The notes beneath the pieces were generated by a model, which saw only the letters and a program-made list of their open reading frames with translations, searched no databases and was not told the origin of the DNA. Below are positions 1-8,479 of a DNA stretch of 64,000 bases, in pieces (the stretch's first letter is position 1; the number at the start of each line of letters is the position of its first letter). The stretch lies in assembly GCF_020171945.1 (NCBI RefSeq), contig NZ_JAIVAP010000019.1:23838-87837 (forward strand). Reading direction: 5' to 3'. The translations under genes were made by a program, and so were the position numbers. The DNA comes from Bacillus infantis (GTDB taxonomy: Bacteria; Bacillota; Bacilli; Bacillales; Cytobacillaceae).

Positions 1-37
1 GCAATGATAATGATAAGACCTTCAACTGTTTTTTCAT
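1..37 (-). CDS. 5' end of a gene cut by the window edge, probable secreted protein
   Basis: On the minus strand an ATG at 37-35 follows a strong AAGGAGG ribosome binding site. The first twelve codons read MKKQLKVLSLSL, which resembles the basic start and hydrophobic run of a signal peptide or membrane protein. The rest lies outside the window, so no function can be given. The ribosome binding site is inside a hairpin (see the 42-74 entry). Confidence 0.55.
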   Translation of the reverse strand, partial: MKKQLKVLSLSL

Positions 38-41
38 AGAT

Positions 42-74
42 ATACCTCCTTGAATTTTTATTCAAAGGAGGTAT
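42..74 (-). promoter_or_regulatory. Hairpin that encloses the ribosome binding site of the edge gene
   Basis: ATACCTCCTT-GAAT and ATTC-AAAGGAGGTAT form a 14-bp stem with one bulged base and a four-base loop. In the minus-strand transcript the right arm contains the AAGGAGG Shine-Dalgarno sequence of the gene starting at 37, and the left arm is its full complement. No T-run follows on that strand, so this looks like translational control rather than a terminator. Confidence 0.5.
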
Positions 75-367
75 TCTTCTATTTCTTCCAGTTTCCTTTC
101 ATGATTGAATTGGGAAAGCTATGATGGGACAATGGAAAGAAATCCGGCAGGTTTGTAGCAGAAAGAATCGGTTTTCGAAAAAAAGAGAAATAAAAAATAA
201 TCGGATTTTACTGATTTTGTGAAAGGTGTCCATAAAAAGTTGGGAAAACTTCTTTTTTTTGAAGCTCTTTTGGTCTAATAAAATTTCTTGAAATAAAAAA
301 GAAGGACTTTTTCACTGAAATAAAAACAGGCCTCCGGAAGGAAGAAATCCCCCCAAAAGCCTATTGC
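75..367. other. Intergenic stretch, nothing firm
   Basis: This AT-rich stretch separates the dehydrogenase gene ending at 368 from the edge gene. It must hold the edge gene's promoter, but no convincing -35/-10 pair was found. A C/G-rich patch near 330-355 followed on the minus strand by TTTTTATT could be a weak terminator for the dehydrogenase gene. No ORF of note was seen. Confidence 0.3.
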
Positions 368-1126
368 TTAAAATGCCGTCCACCCGGCATCACCGGTAAT
401 GACAGTCCCATTCACAAAACTGGAATCTTCTGATGCCAGGAACAGGGCAATCTGAGCGATTTCCTCAGGCTTGCCTACACGCGGATTGACAGCCAGCCCA
501 GGCTGAATCCGTCCCATTCCGAATGGATTGACATTGGTCATGGAGCTGCTGATATTGGTTTCAACGCCGCCCGGTGCAATCGCATTGCAGCGGATGCCTT
601 CATTCGCATACATAAAGCCTGTATTTTTTGTGAAGCCAATGACTGCATGCTTGGAGGCAGTATAGGCTGCACCTGCCCTCGCTCCCTGCAGGCCGCCTGC
701 TGAAGCTACATTGATGATGACACCTGACTTTTTCTCCAAAAAGATCTGGAGGGCCTTTCTCGTTGCCCGCATCACACTTGTCGTGTTAATGGCAAAAACC
801 CTCTCCCAATTCTCATCTGTAATATCGCCTGCCGGTTCGAAGTTGTCCATGATCCCGGCGTTATTCACGAGAATATCCAATGTGCCGTAAGCCTCGACAG
901 CCTTGTCGATCAGCTGCTGGATATCTTCTTCATCCGCTACATTCGCTTTAACAGCGATAGCTTCCCCGCCTGCAGACTTGATTTCTTCCACTGTCAGCCT
1001 GGCAGCTTCTTCATTTATATCAGATCCGACAACCTTTGCTCCTTCCTTTGCATAAAGGACGCTGATCGCCTTTCCCATTCCTGATGCTGCGCCTGTTACA
1101 ACTGCTGTTTTGTTTTGAAGTCTCAT
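368..1126 (-). CDS. SDR family NAD(P)-dependent oxidoreductase
   Basis: This 252-residue classical short-chain dehydrogenase is a cytoplasmic Rossmann-fold enzyme that oxidises an alcohol or reduces a carbonyl with NAD(P). It shows the cofactor motif TGAASGMG near the N-terminus, NNAG in the middle and the catalytic YTASK. The length fits the family. The start was set at 1126 because GGAGG lies 7 bases before that ATG, while the upstream ATG at 1132 almost touches it. It is divergent from a TetR-type regulator and the shared promoter region carries three GAACAGCT boxes, so repression by that neighbour is likely. The substrate cannot be read from the sequence. Confidence 0.88.
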   Translation of the reverse strand: MRLQNKTAVVTGAASGMGKAISVLYAKEGAKVVGSDINEEAARLTVEEIKSAGGEAIAVKANVADEEDIQQLIDKAVEAYGTLDILVNNAGIMDNFEPAGDITDENWERVFAINTTSVMRATRKALQIFLEKKSGVIINVASAGGLQGARAGAAYTASKHAVIGFTKNTGFMYANEGIRCNAIAPGGVETNISSSMTNVNPFGMGRIQPGLAVNPRVGKPEEIAQIALFLASEDSSFVNGTVITGDAGWTAF

Positions 1127-1164
1127 AACCATTCCTCCAAATGATAGAATGTATCCTATTTAAT

Positions 1165-1224
1165 GAACAGCTGTTTACTAACGAACAGCTACTTATAGTA
1201 TAATTTTACTTAAGCAAGCTGTTC
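1165..1224. promoter_or_regulatory. Divergent promoter with three GAACAGCT boxes, likely TetR operator
   Basis: GAACAGCT occurs at 1165-1172 and 1183-1190, and its complement AGCTGTTC at 1217-1224. AGCTGTT at 1169-1175 and AACAGCT at 1184-1190 form an inverted repeat with an 8-base spacer. On the minus strand TTGAAC (1226-1221) with TATACT 18 bases on forms a plausible promoter for the dehydrogenase that overlaps the third box. The adjacent TetR-type protein is the obvious candidate binder. Confidence 0.5.
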
Positions 1225-1315
1225 AATCAGCAAAAGAGAAGAAGAATGTCTGTTAATGAACAAAGAAATGCCAGCCTGTTGAATTACAAGACTTATTGAA
1301 CATGGGAGGCCTTTT

Positions 1316-1927
1316 ATGTCTATTAAAAATGATTATACTGACAGAAGAATACTCCGTTCCAAGCGGGCGCTGAAGGAAGCGCTCGTCTGCCTGATGCAGG
1401 AGAAGGACTTCAAGGATATAACGATCACAGAAATTGTTAAAAGTGCAGACCTTAACAGAGGGACATTTTATAAGCATTTTCAGTATAAAGAAGATCTGCT
1501 GCAGGAAATGATTGATGAGGTGATCGCCGACCTGATCGAATCATTCAGGGAGCCTTATAAAAGTGTGGAAGTGCTGGAAGTCAATAAGCTCACTACATCA
1601 GCCATCAAGGTATTCGACCATGTCAGCAGATTCTCAGGCTTTTATTCGCTGATTGTCCAGTCGAACACAATGGCAGGCTTTCAAGCCCAGTTCTGCCTTG
1701 TCCTTAAGGATCTCGCCCTGAATGATTTGGATATTCCCTTTCCGGTTCCGCAGACCAACCGTGAAATGCAGGCCAGCTACCAGGCATATGCCATCCTTGG
1801 CATGATCGTTGAATGGGTCAATGGCGGATTCAAATACAGCCCATCCTATATGGCCCAGCAGCTGCTGGAAATCATAAGGCACAGGCAGGCGGATTCAATT
1901 GTGAAGCCGGTGAATGAGATAAGGTGA
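1316..1927 (+). CDS. TetR/AcrR family transcriptional regulator
   Basis: This 203-residue protein has an N-terminal TetR helix-turn-helix (about residues 8-55), visible in ITEIVKSADLNRGTFYKHF, followed by an all-helical ligand and dimer domain of the type seen in DhaS-like TetR proteins. Members usually repress a neighbouring gene and release DNA on binding a small molecule. GGGAGG precedes the ATG. It is divergent from the dehydrogenase gene, and the repeated GAACAGCT boxes between them suggest that it controls both. The inducer is unknown. Confidence 0.85.
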   Translation: MSIKNDYTDRRILRSKRALKEALVCLMQEKDFKDITITEIVKSADLNRGTFYKHFQYKEDLLQEMIDEVIADLIESFREPYKSVEVLEVNKLTTSAIKVFDHVSRFSGFYSLIVQSNTMAGFQAQFCLVLKDLALNDLDIPFPVPQTNREMQASYQAYAILGMIVEWVNGGFKYSPSYMAQQLLEIIRHRQADSIVKPVNEIR

Positions 1928-1987
1928 AGACTTCAATAAAAATGGCTCCCCCCCATAATTGGGAAAGGCAGCCAAAATGTAAATTCG

Positions 1988-2167
1988 CTAATGATCCTTC
2001 ATTCTATTGCTTTTCTTACGCAAAATCATGAACTGATACAGGACAAACAGTATGGTTAGCCCCATAAGAGCGTAAAAGCCGTATTCAACAGGAATCGTAA
2101 CATAAACAATCAGCAGCATCAGGACAAAAATGAGATATCCTAAATAGTACTTTTTTTGAAAGGTCAT
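1988..2167 (-). CDS. Small membrane protein, 59 residues
   Basis: A short reading frame starts with ATG at 2167 behind a strong AAAGGAGG site and encodes 59 residues. Two hydrophobic stretches (about residues 8-25 and 29-48) are joined by a short turn, and the C-terminus is basic (ILRKKSNRMKDH). This gives a likely two-pass membrane peptide. The family was not recognised. It sits alone between the TetR gene on the other strand and the YtkA/PepSY pair. Confidence 0.6.
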   Translation of the reverse strand: MTFQKKYYLGYLIFVLMLLIVYVTIPVEYGFYALMGLTILFVLYQFMILRKKSNRMKDH

Positions 2168-2486
2168 GAATCTGGCCTCCTTTAGGATACTTTACCATAA
2201 AATTGCCAAATTCATCTATTCTGGAATGATTGGTGAAATCCTTTATTCAGAAGGCTCTTTTCTTAAACTTTGTTGTTTTCTATAAAAAAATTTTTTCAGA
2301 TATCACCCTGCTTACCATGAAATATCATGATAGGAAAAGAGCTGCTCTCTTTTTTCAAGAGAAAGTTTTTGTATGAAGGGAAAAAATCCGGCTCTGGGGA
2401 TTTTTTCGAAAGCAACAATCTATACGAAAACAGCCATTCAGAAAAAAGACCCATTGAACCTGTTAAGGGATCTTTTCCTTCGCTTC
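2168..2486. other. Intergenic stretch with a probable terminator
   Basis: No supported gene lies here. Around 2444-2481, read on the minus strand, AAAAGATCCC and GGGTCTTTTTT pair with one mismatch and end in a T-run. This is a plausible terminator for the lipoprotein/PepSY pair, about 10 bases past the lipoprotein stop. The rest is AT-rich and probably holds the promoter of the 59-residue peptide. Confidence 0.4.
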
Positions 2487-2948
2487 CTAATGATGCCCCT
2501 CATGGCTTCCGGAAGGTGCCTCTCCTTCTTTTATCAGCTCTTCCAGCTCTGCTTCGGTTAGCTCACCGACAACAAAGCGTTTTTGCGGCATGATGAGCGA
2601 TCCGGCGCTGCTGGCATGTACTTTAATGATGTAGATTCCATCCTGTTCAAACTTTTTGACAAGCTGATAAACGCCTTCTCCTGCATCAGCCGCTTCTTCC
2701 ATTGGATAATGGACAGTCCCGTCCCGCTTCCAGATTTCGAAATGGACATAATCTGCATCTGCCACTTTCTTACCGTTCTGCGTAAGCACTGCACGTATCG
2801 GCACTTCCTCACCTGCGGAGAATGATTCTGGCAGGATGATGTCAGCGTGGAGCGGCTGTTCTGTTTTATATAATTCCTCGGTATTTTCATCAAGGGAGCA
2901 GCCGCCAAGCAGCACTCCCATTACGATTAAAAATAAAACTCTTTTCAC
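2487..2948 (-). CDS. FixH/YtkA-like lipoprotein
   Basis: This 153-residue predicted lipoprotein has a signal peptide with lipobox LGGC at residues 14-17, so the mature protein would be anchored outside the membrane through Cys17. The body resembles the YtkA/FixH-like beta-sandwich. The C-terminus is acidic and ends in SHEGHH, a possible metal-binding tail. It starts with GTG behind GGGGAG and lies 12 bases after the PepSY protein gene, so the two are probably co-transcribed and work together at the membrane, perhaps in metal or redox handling. The exact role is unknown. Confidence 0.7.
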   Translation of the reverse strand: MKRVLFLIVMGVLLGGCSLDENTEELYKTEQPLHADIILPESFSAGEEVPIRAVLTQNGKKVADADYVHFEIWKRDGTVHYPMEEAADAGEGVYQLVKKFEQDGIYIIKVHASSAGSLIMPQKRFVVGELTEAELEELIKEGEAPSGSHEGHH

Positions 2949-2960
2949 AATAAGACTCCC

Positions 2961-4307
2961 CTATGCATTCATAAATTTTTTGACAGCTGGAATCCGTCTG
3001 ATGACGAGCCAGTCCGCAAGCCAGACCACGATAAGCGACAGGCCGACAAGCGGAAACATGATCCCAAGTGCAATCAATATGAGCAGGAACATCTTCATTT
3101 TCCTTGCTGAAGGACCTGCAGGGGCGCCCATCCCTTTTTTCGGCTTCCGCTTCATCCAGAGATACAGCCCGCTGGCGGCGACAAGAATGATGCCAAGACA
3201 AATGAACAGGCTTATCAGCTGGTTGATCAGTCCAAATTGGGTTCCTTTATGAAGAGTGATGCCCCAGGCCACAAGCTTCCCGATAAAGCCGTAATTATCA
3301 TAGCGGTAATCGGCGAGCACCGCGCCTGAATATTGATCAAGGTGGATTGTCGCTTCATCCTGGGCTTTTGCCGGAAAAGCAGAGAGTGTAAAAACGCCTT
3401 CCTTCGTTGAAGGGAAAATGATTGTATAACCCGGATCCATGCCTTCATACTGGGCAATCGTGACTGCATCATTAATGGAAAGCGGGATAAAGCCTTCCAC
3501 TTCCGATTTTGGCACCTCGAGATTCTCGGCTGCCCAAGGCACTTCTGCAATATCCTTTGTTTTTACTGGAGACTCAGGAGCACTGCCGGTCCAGATGGAA
3601 GGCGGATATCCTTCCCCTGTGTTCGTGGCCCAATTCTGGAAGTTCACTCCCCAGAAGCCTGACCAGGGCAGGCCGGTCATGATTAAGAAAAGCATTCCTG
3701 CCGTCACCCAAAATGCAGGCACCGCATGCAGATCTCTTCTGAAAACTCTTTTTCCCTTATTCAAACGGGGAAGCAGCACGCCTGCCAGCCCTTTTGATTT
3801 CCTCGGAAACCATAAAAAGAGTCCAGTAACAATCAGGACAACCGCCCAGCAGGCAGCCAATTCGACGATCCGGTCGCCAAGGGTTCCTGCCATCAATTCG
3901 CCATGGATTTCCTCAATCTTATCCATGATCCGATCCTCATTGTTCAATGTCCCCAATGACTTTCCCGTATAAGGATCAATAAATACAGTAAGTGACTCTT
4001 CCCCATTTATGATGCTTACTTCACTGGACCGGGCGTCTTCTTCTCCAGGCCGGTATTTCGATATAAAAGCATCAGGATACAGTCTCTTAACTTCTTCAAG
4101 CTGTTCAGAAGGAAGAATGCGATCCCCCTGCGGCTGGACTTCATAATATTCCTTATAGATCACCTGCTCAATCTGAGGCTTGAACAAGTACACCGACCCT
4201 GTCACTGCCAGAATGATCAGGAACGGCGCAAAAATAATGCCGGCATAAAAATGCCATCTCCAAATCGTTTTATAGAGGGAGCCCTCCGGTTTTGTTTTAT
4301 TTTCCAT
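2961..4307 (-). CDS. PepSY-associated TM helix membrane protein
   Basis: This 448-residue integral membrane protein begins SLYKTIWRWHFYAGIIFAPF, the typical opening of PepSY-associated TM proteins, with about four to five membrane helices: near the N-terminus, around 150, around 200, and two near the C-terminus. Extracytoplasmic PepSY-like segments lie between them. Family members are often linked to iron-siderophore reduction or other membrane redox steps, but no redox cofactor motif proves that here. An upstream in-frame ATG at 4460 is less likely: AAAGGA precedes 4307 and the family start fits there. It forms a two-gene unit with the YtkA-like lipoprotein. Confidence 0.75.
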   Translation of the reverse strand: MENKTKPEGSLYKTIWRWHFYAGIIFAPFLIILAVTGSVYLFKPQIEQVIYKEYYEVQPQGDRILPSEQLEEVKRLYPDAFISKYRPGEEDARSSEVSIINGEESLTVFIDPYTGKSLGTLNNEDRIMDKIEEIHGELMAGTLGDRIVELAACWAVVLIVTGLFLWFPRKSKGLAGVLLPRLNKGKRVFRRDLHAVPAFWVTAGMLFLIMTGLPWSGFWGVNFQNWATNTGEGYPPSIWTGSAPESPVKTKDIAEVPWAAENLEVPKSEVEGFIPLSINDAVTIAQYEGMDPGYTIIFPSTKEGVFTLSAFPAKAQDEATIHLDQYSGAVLADYRYDNYGFIGKLVAWGITLHKGTQFGLINQLISLFICLGIILVAASGLYLWMKRKPKKGMGAPAGPSARKMKMFLLILIALGIMFPLVGLSLIVVWLADWLVIRRIPAVKKFMNA

Positions 4308-4414
4308 AGAGGCTGCAATCCTTTCATAATCAAATTCTATAAAACAATATAATGTGAAAATGTGAGGGATGAATGAAGTTTTTGCAAAAAATATTATTAG
4401 ATTTCGCAGCACAA

Positions 4415-4448
4415 AAAGAGCCTGCCACTGACTGATCAGGGCAGGCGT
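4415..4448 (-). terminator. Intrinsic terminator of the SEC-C gene
   Basis: On the minus strand GCCTGCC and GGCAGGC form a 7-bp GC-rich stem followed by TCTTTTTG. It lies just after the stop of the SEC-C protein gene at 4483. Confidence 0.75.
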
Positions 4449-4482
4449 CTTTAATTTCATCGGCTAGACTAGTTAACTTTCA

Positions 4483-5682
4483 TTATCTTCCGCAGCATTT
4501 TTTATACTTTTTTCCGCTTCCGCATGGACAAGGGTCATTTCTTCCCACTTTAGCTTCGACATTGCTGTCTTTATTGGCAGCCGGCAGCGGCTTTAACTGC
4601 TTTTTCTCCATGCTGCTCAGCTCCAGGGAGGTATAGCCTTTGAGGAACCATTCCCTTGTGCTGTTCATCAGTTCCACCACTATGTCCATCAGTGCCTGCA
4701 GTTTTTCAACACTGTCGAACTTAAACATGCTTGTTAAGTATTTCATCAGATCTTCAGGTGTATCGCCTACTCTTGTAGCAAAAACACACTCTTCGGCGAC
4801 CTGGTCCGCATCTTCTTTCGAGATTTCGAAGTGCTGCGCCAGGAATTGGACGAGCTCCATATAGCTTTTATTTCTTTCCACAAAACCAGGCTCACCAGCT
4901 GCCAGCAGCTGCTGTTTGGTAAAAGGATAGTATGATAGATTCTTCCTTGCCTGATGCTCCTGGATCACTCGTTTAGCATCAAACACCCTGCGATTAGAAT
5001 AGCCATCTCCGTTAATCTGCAGCTCAGTGCGGAAAGAATTGGCGTTATGGATGACATTAAGATATTCTTTAAGCCTTATTTGATATTTAAGGTGTTTTTC
5101 CAGGAATTCTGCCAGCTGAACAAATGATAGTGTTCCATAATAATACAGAAGCCCGCCTGTAAGCCTAATCCATTCTGTATTTTTGCTGACGGCAGACCTG
5201 ATATGTATACTGTTCTTTAATTCTTTTACTTTTTCAACCAGCTCATCCGGTACAGCCAAAACTGGCTCCCCTTCAACAATACCGCTGTAAATAAGGCCAG
5301 TTCCTCGGAAGTATTCAATCTGCTGCGCATCAAGATCAGGAGCTGGCATTATTCCGCCACTTCCGGCTATATCCAGCAGCAGCTTAAACCTTTCGCTGTC
5401 CCAGTTAAGAGGAATGCTTTCAAGGTTTTCAGCGATTTTTTCCTGGAGCAGGATGATCAGCTCCGCCTTTTTCAGGCTGCTCGCATTTTTAATAGCCAGA
5501 TTTTTTCTTATTTGATCAAGTTCACCCTTTGTGAAACTGCTCAGCCCTTCATTCAGTGTAAAAGGGACACTCAGTTCACTCCAGTGCTTTTTGAACTGCT
5601 TCACTTCCTGGCTTTTCTTCAAATCTTTCAATCCGTCCAGAATCTTATTCACCTGTTTTTCAAGTACTGCATTTCCGCTCAT
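4483..5682 (-). CDS. SEC-C motif protein with SAP-like N-terminal segment
   Basis: This 399-residue protein ends in a complete SEC-C zinc motif ([16 protein letters not shown]), as in the tail of SecA and many uncharacterised proteins, where it binds zinc and protein or ribosomal partners. Around residues 60-95 a helix-rich segment ([13 protein letters not shown]) resembles SAP/Rho-N folds that bind nucleic acid. The middle has no recognised family. A strong AAAGGAG site precedes the ATG, and the gene is a single unit with its own terminator. The role is unknown; the two ends suggest a nucleic-acid or ribosome link. Confidence 0.75.
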   Translation of the reverse strand: MSGNAVLEKQVNKILDGLKDLKKSQEVKQFKKHWSELSVPFTLNEGLSSFTKGELDQIRKNLAIKNASSLKKAELIILLQEKIAENLESIPLNWDSERFKLLLDIAGSGGIMPAPDLDAQQIEYFRGTGLIYSGIVEGEPVLAVPDELVEKVKELKNSIHIRSAVSKNTEWIRLTGGLLYYYGTLSFVQLAEFLEKHLKYQIRLKEYLNVIHNANSFRTELQINGDGYSNRRVFDAKRVIQEHQARKNLSYYPFTKQQLLAAGEPGFVERNKSYMELVQFLAQHFEISKEDADQVAEECVFATRVGDTPEDLMKYLTSMFKFDSVEKLQALMDIVVELMNSTREWFLKGYTSLELSSMEKKQLKPLPAANKDSNVEAKVGRNDPCPCGSGKKYKKCCGR

Positions 5683-5904
5683 GTATATGTACTCCTTTCT
5701 CTCTTATTCATTCACAATCAATCATCGATTTTTTCATTAATGAATACATGTACATTTCCAATCTACTATTATACACATAAGAGCCGGCAGGGATAAAATG
5801 AATCAAAATAGAAAATAGTCCGTCAATAAGGTGAAAACCCTTGTTTTAAAGTGATTTCAGGGATACTGCTGTCAAAAATTAACGCCTCCTATAAGCAGTA
5901 AGTA

Positions 5905-6151
5905 GAGAGCGTTCCACCTTCTGAATGAGGTAATCAGTGACAGGTGGAAAAAGTAAGCGGAGAAATTCCCCCTATTTTCAAAAAAACTCTAAATATAGCC
6001 AAAATAGACGGAGAAATTCCCCCTATCAGATTAAAAAACAGGAAAATAGGTAATTTTGCTCCTCTTAACTGGAATTTCTCCGCTTATTTCTACCCTCCCG
6101 TGTCATATTCAGCAACATAGCAGGAAATTCTACTCTTATTTTAAGGCTTGT
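5905..6151. repeat. Dispersed palindromic repeat, copy A
   Basis: It is built of four related units. Two are direct: AAGCGGAGAAATTCC at 5955-5969 and GACGGAGAAATTCC at 6007-6020. Two are inverted: GGAATTTCTCCGCTT at 6071-6085 and a decayed GGAAATTCTACTCTTA near 6123. A second copy at about 61632-61882 aligns over its whole length in the same orientation, by eye roughly 80% identical, including the unstructured parts. The RNA could fold into a long stem. No coding function is apparent. Confidence 0.85.
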
Positions 6152-6231
6152 CGTTTTGATTCGATCTCCCATAATTTACTTCTCAGGCTTGATGTATATT
6201 ACTAACTAACTTGCCACGTTTGTGACATAAG

Positions 6232-6265
6232 AAAAAGGGTCTCCCCTCTATTAAAGGGAAAGACC
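6232..6265 (-). terminator. Intrinsic terminator of the methyltransferase gene
   Basis: On the minus strand GGTCTTTCCCT and AGGGGAGACC pair over about 10 bp and are followed by TTTTTCTT. It lies about 70 bases past the stop at 6333. Confidence 0.75.
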
Positions 6266-6332
6266 ACTTTACTTTACTAATTAAATACTTTAGAGACACT
6301 TAATATCCTTAATTCGATAAAAAAATATATGC

Positions 6333-6908
6333 TTACTCCGTTTTCTGCGCAATTAGCATGTATAAAGATGCTGCTGGAAAGGATCTCTCAGTTACTGTAA
6401 ATCCAGCTTCGTTCATTTCACACTCCATTCCTTCCAAGGAAATTCTCGGCGCTTTCCCTGAACCTTCCTTTGGTTCAAGTTCCAGACAGATTAGATAACC
6501 TTCTTTTTTAAGTACATTTCTCATTTGCTGTAATAGCGGTGCGAGTGGCTGAATTTCATGCAAAACAAGGGAAGCAATGATGATATCAATAGAACTGTCT
6601 GTTAAAGGAAGTGCCTCCATACTCCCCAGCACTGGAACAATATTTGTCACCTGTTCCTCCAAAGCTTTCTCATTTATTATCTCCAGCATAGCCGCATCGA
6701 TATCCAGCGCATATACGCTGCCATTGATCCTTTTCGCTGCAGGGATGGAAAAATAACCGGTCCCAGCGCCAAAATCCAGCATGCTATCATTTTCCTTTAA
6801 AGGAATCATGTTCAGTAATTGTTCGGGAGATAATACCTTTCTTCGCTCGGGGCTTTCCAAGTAGGATACTTTTCCTTTATCGTGCTTGCCATGCGAATGA
6901 TGGTTCAT
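6333..6908 (-). CDS. Class I SAM-dependent methyltransferase
   Basis: This 191-residue cytoplasmic enzyme has the Rossmann-like SAM-binding fold. Motif I reads LDFGAGTGYFSIP, the acidic end of strand 2 is ALDID, and IIIASLVLHEI fits motif IV (methyltransferase types 11/25). The N-terminus is His-rich (HHSHGKHDKGK). It is downstream of a thioredoxin-reductase-like flavoprotein and an Rrf2 regulator on the same strand, with about 25 bases to the flavoprotein stop, so it is probably the last gene of an Rrf2-controlled operon. GGAGG precedes the ATG. The methyl acceptor is unknown; a small molecule is likely from the size. Confidence 0.8.
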   Translation of the reverse strand: MNHHSHGKHDKGKVSYLESPERRKVLSPEQLLNMIPLKENDSMLDFGAGTGYFSIPAAKRINGSVYALDIDAAMLEIINEKALEEQVTNIVPVLGSMEALPLTDSSIDIIIASLVLHEIQPLAPLLQQMRNVLKKEGYLICLELEPKEGSGKAPRISLEGMECEMNEAGFTVTERSFPAASLYMLIAQKTE

Positions 6909-6931
6909 TTAAATCCTCCTATCTTTAACTT

Positions 6932-7844
6932 CTATTTATCCTGGCTATATCTCTCTTCTATAAGAGCTGCATTCACAGCAATGGCAGCCATACTGCCTTC
7001 CGCTGCCGCAATGATTAACTGGGAAGCACCGGCAATTCGCGTATCCCCGCAGGCATACAGCCCTTCTGTGTTCGTGCGCTGCCAACTGTCAGTTGTAATT
7101 CCTCCCTGCTCATTTAGTGTGTAGCCGAGTGAATCAAAGGAAGCAGCCTGTTTCCATTCCGATGCGATAAACCCTCCTTCAAGAAGCACTGAAGTTCCAT
7201 CTTCAAGCTGGATTTTTTCCAGCAGCCCCTCTTTTCCAATGAGAGAGGAAATCTTCTTTTCGTTAATACCGATGCCATTATTTTTGAGCAATTCTTTTTC
7301 TTCGGGCGAAAGGACTTTCCTGCCGTTCGTAAAAATAATTAAATCATTCGTCCAGTTAGACACCACTTTCGCCATATGAAACGCCGCCTGCTGCTCTTCA
7401 GCGATCACTGCCAGCGGCCGATCTTTTTAATTCCCAGCCATCACAGTAAGGACAGCCGAAAAGGCTCTGGCCATAGAACTCTTTCGCCTTTGGAATATCT
7501 GGAAGAATTTCCTTGAATCCTGTGGCGATTATAATTTTTTTGGCACTATATACTTCCGCGTTTTCTGTCTCTACTTGAAACAAGTTGTTTTCTTTATTAA
7601 TACGATGCACCCGCTGCCGTTCAAGCCTCACGTTCGGGTACTTGCTCAATTCTCCTTGAGCAATCCTTTTGAATTCCTGCGGATGTATGCCATCCCTAGT
7701 GATAAATCCGTGGGACTCAGAAGTTACCGCATTTCTCGGTTTGTTGTCATCAAACAGGATCGTTTTCCGTCTGGATCTTCCAAGCACTAAAGCAGCATTC
7801 AACCCAGCCGGGCCTCCGCCAATCACCGCGCAGTCTAATATCAT
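6932..7844 (-). pseudogene. Thioredoxin-reductase-like FAD oxidoreductase, frameshifted
   Basis: Two overlapping frames together encode one flavoprotein of about 300 residues. The first part has the FAD-binding motif CAVIGGGPAGLNAALVLG, the second-dinucleotide motif IIIATGF and a redox CPYC followed by DGWELK. The second part carries the C-terminal FAD motif GLYACGDTRIAG. The break is at a run of five T (plus strand 7424-7428): removing one base gives ELKDRPLAVIAEEQ and joins the frames cleanly. This is a real inactivating frameshift, programmed slippage or a sequence error. The start was set at 7844, eight bases after GGGAG. It sits between the Rrf2 gene and a methyltransferase gene. Confidence 0.8.
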
Positions 7845-7879
7845 TGTGTTCACTCCCTCAATGAATTTAATATTTCTTA

Positions 7880-8278
7880 TTACCGTTGTGATTCTGCCTC
7901 TTTAGCAATATCGATTAGAAGCTTTGATGCCAGTTCACTTTTCATATTTTCCTCTGCCTGTCTCATGACGTTCTCAATCAAGCAGCCTTCATGGTGAATG
8001 GAGCAATCGAATAAGCTAGTCTCCCCTTCAATCGCGTGGATAACTTCCAAAAAGGATATTTCATGTTTTTTTCTGGAAATTTTATAGCCTCCCTTCGCCC
8101 CAGGAGTTGATTCAATCAAACCCGCTTTCGCTAATTTGGTTAAAACCTTAGAAAGGTACGTCGGGGAAAGATGCTGCATCTCTGCTAATTCCTGTACCCC
8201 CACTGTGCCCTCCCCAGGCTCCAGCATTAGATGGACCATCGTATGCAGAGCATAGTTTGTTGCGTTTGAATATTTCAT
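7880..8278 (-). CDS. Rrf2 family transcriptional regulator
   Basis: This 132-residue winged-helix regulator begins MKYSNATNYALHTMVHL, the usual start of Rrf2 proteins, with the recognition helix in LSPTYLSKVLTKL. Relatives sense redox state, nitric oxide or iron-sulfur status. Here the region that holds three cysteines in IscR/NsrR has only two (DCSIHHEGC), so an iron-sulfur cluster is uncertain and it may be closer to the YwnA/CymR branch. The start at 8278 follows AAGGAGG. It leads the flavoprotein and methyltransferase genes and probably regulates itself and them. Confidence 0.85.
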   Translation of the reverse strand: MKYSNATNYALHTMVHLMLEPGEGTVGVQELAEMQHLSPTYLSKVLTKLAKAGLIESTPGAKGGYKISRKKHEISFLEVIHAIEGETSLFDCSIHHEGCLIENVMRQAEENMKSELASKLLIDIAKEAESQR

Positions 8279-8335
8279 AATAACCTCCTTGAATAAAAAA
8301 GACATTAAAGACTCTTGATATCTGTAATAAGATCG

Positions 8336-8364
8336 ACTTTATCACTTGAGGTAAAGGATGTCAA
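8336..8364 (-). promoter_or_regulatory. SigA-type promoter of the Rrf2 operon
   Basis: On the minus strand TTGACA (8364-8359), a 17-base spacer and TAAAGT (8341-8336) form a near-consensus promoter. Just downstream TCTTGATATCTGTAATAAGA has dyad ends TCTT/AAGA and may be the Rrf2 operator. Confidence 0.6.
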
Positions 8365-8479
8365 CGAGAGGTTTTTAAAAATCCTAAATATAAACTGGTC
8401 ATGTCTATAGTTGAATCTGTTCAATGCCATTGACTTCTATAACCCCAAAAATTGGTCAACTTTGTACGACTTTTTCATG

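Larger units (their letters stand above)
5683..6332. other. 650-base gene-free stretch with repeat copy A and a terminator
   Basis: No supported protein gene. The stretch holds the SEC-C promoter side, a complex dispersed repeat at 5905-6151 and an intrinsic terminator at 6232-6265. Both are listed separately. Confidence 0.6.

Noticed and set aside
2327..2593. Plus-strand ORF of 88 codons
   Set aside because: It overlaps the lipoprotein gene and its terminator on the other strand, has no ribosome binding site and the protein looks like frame noise.
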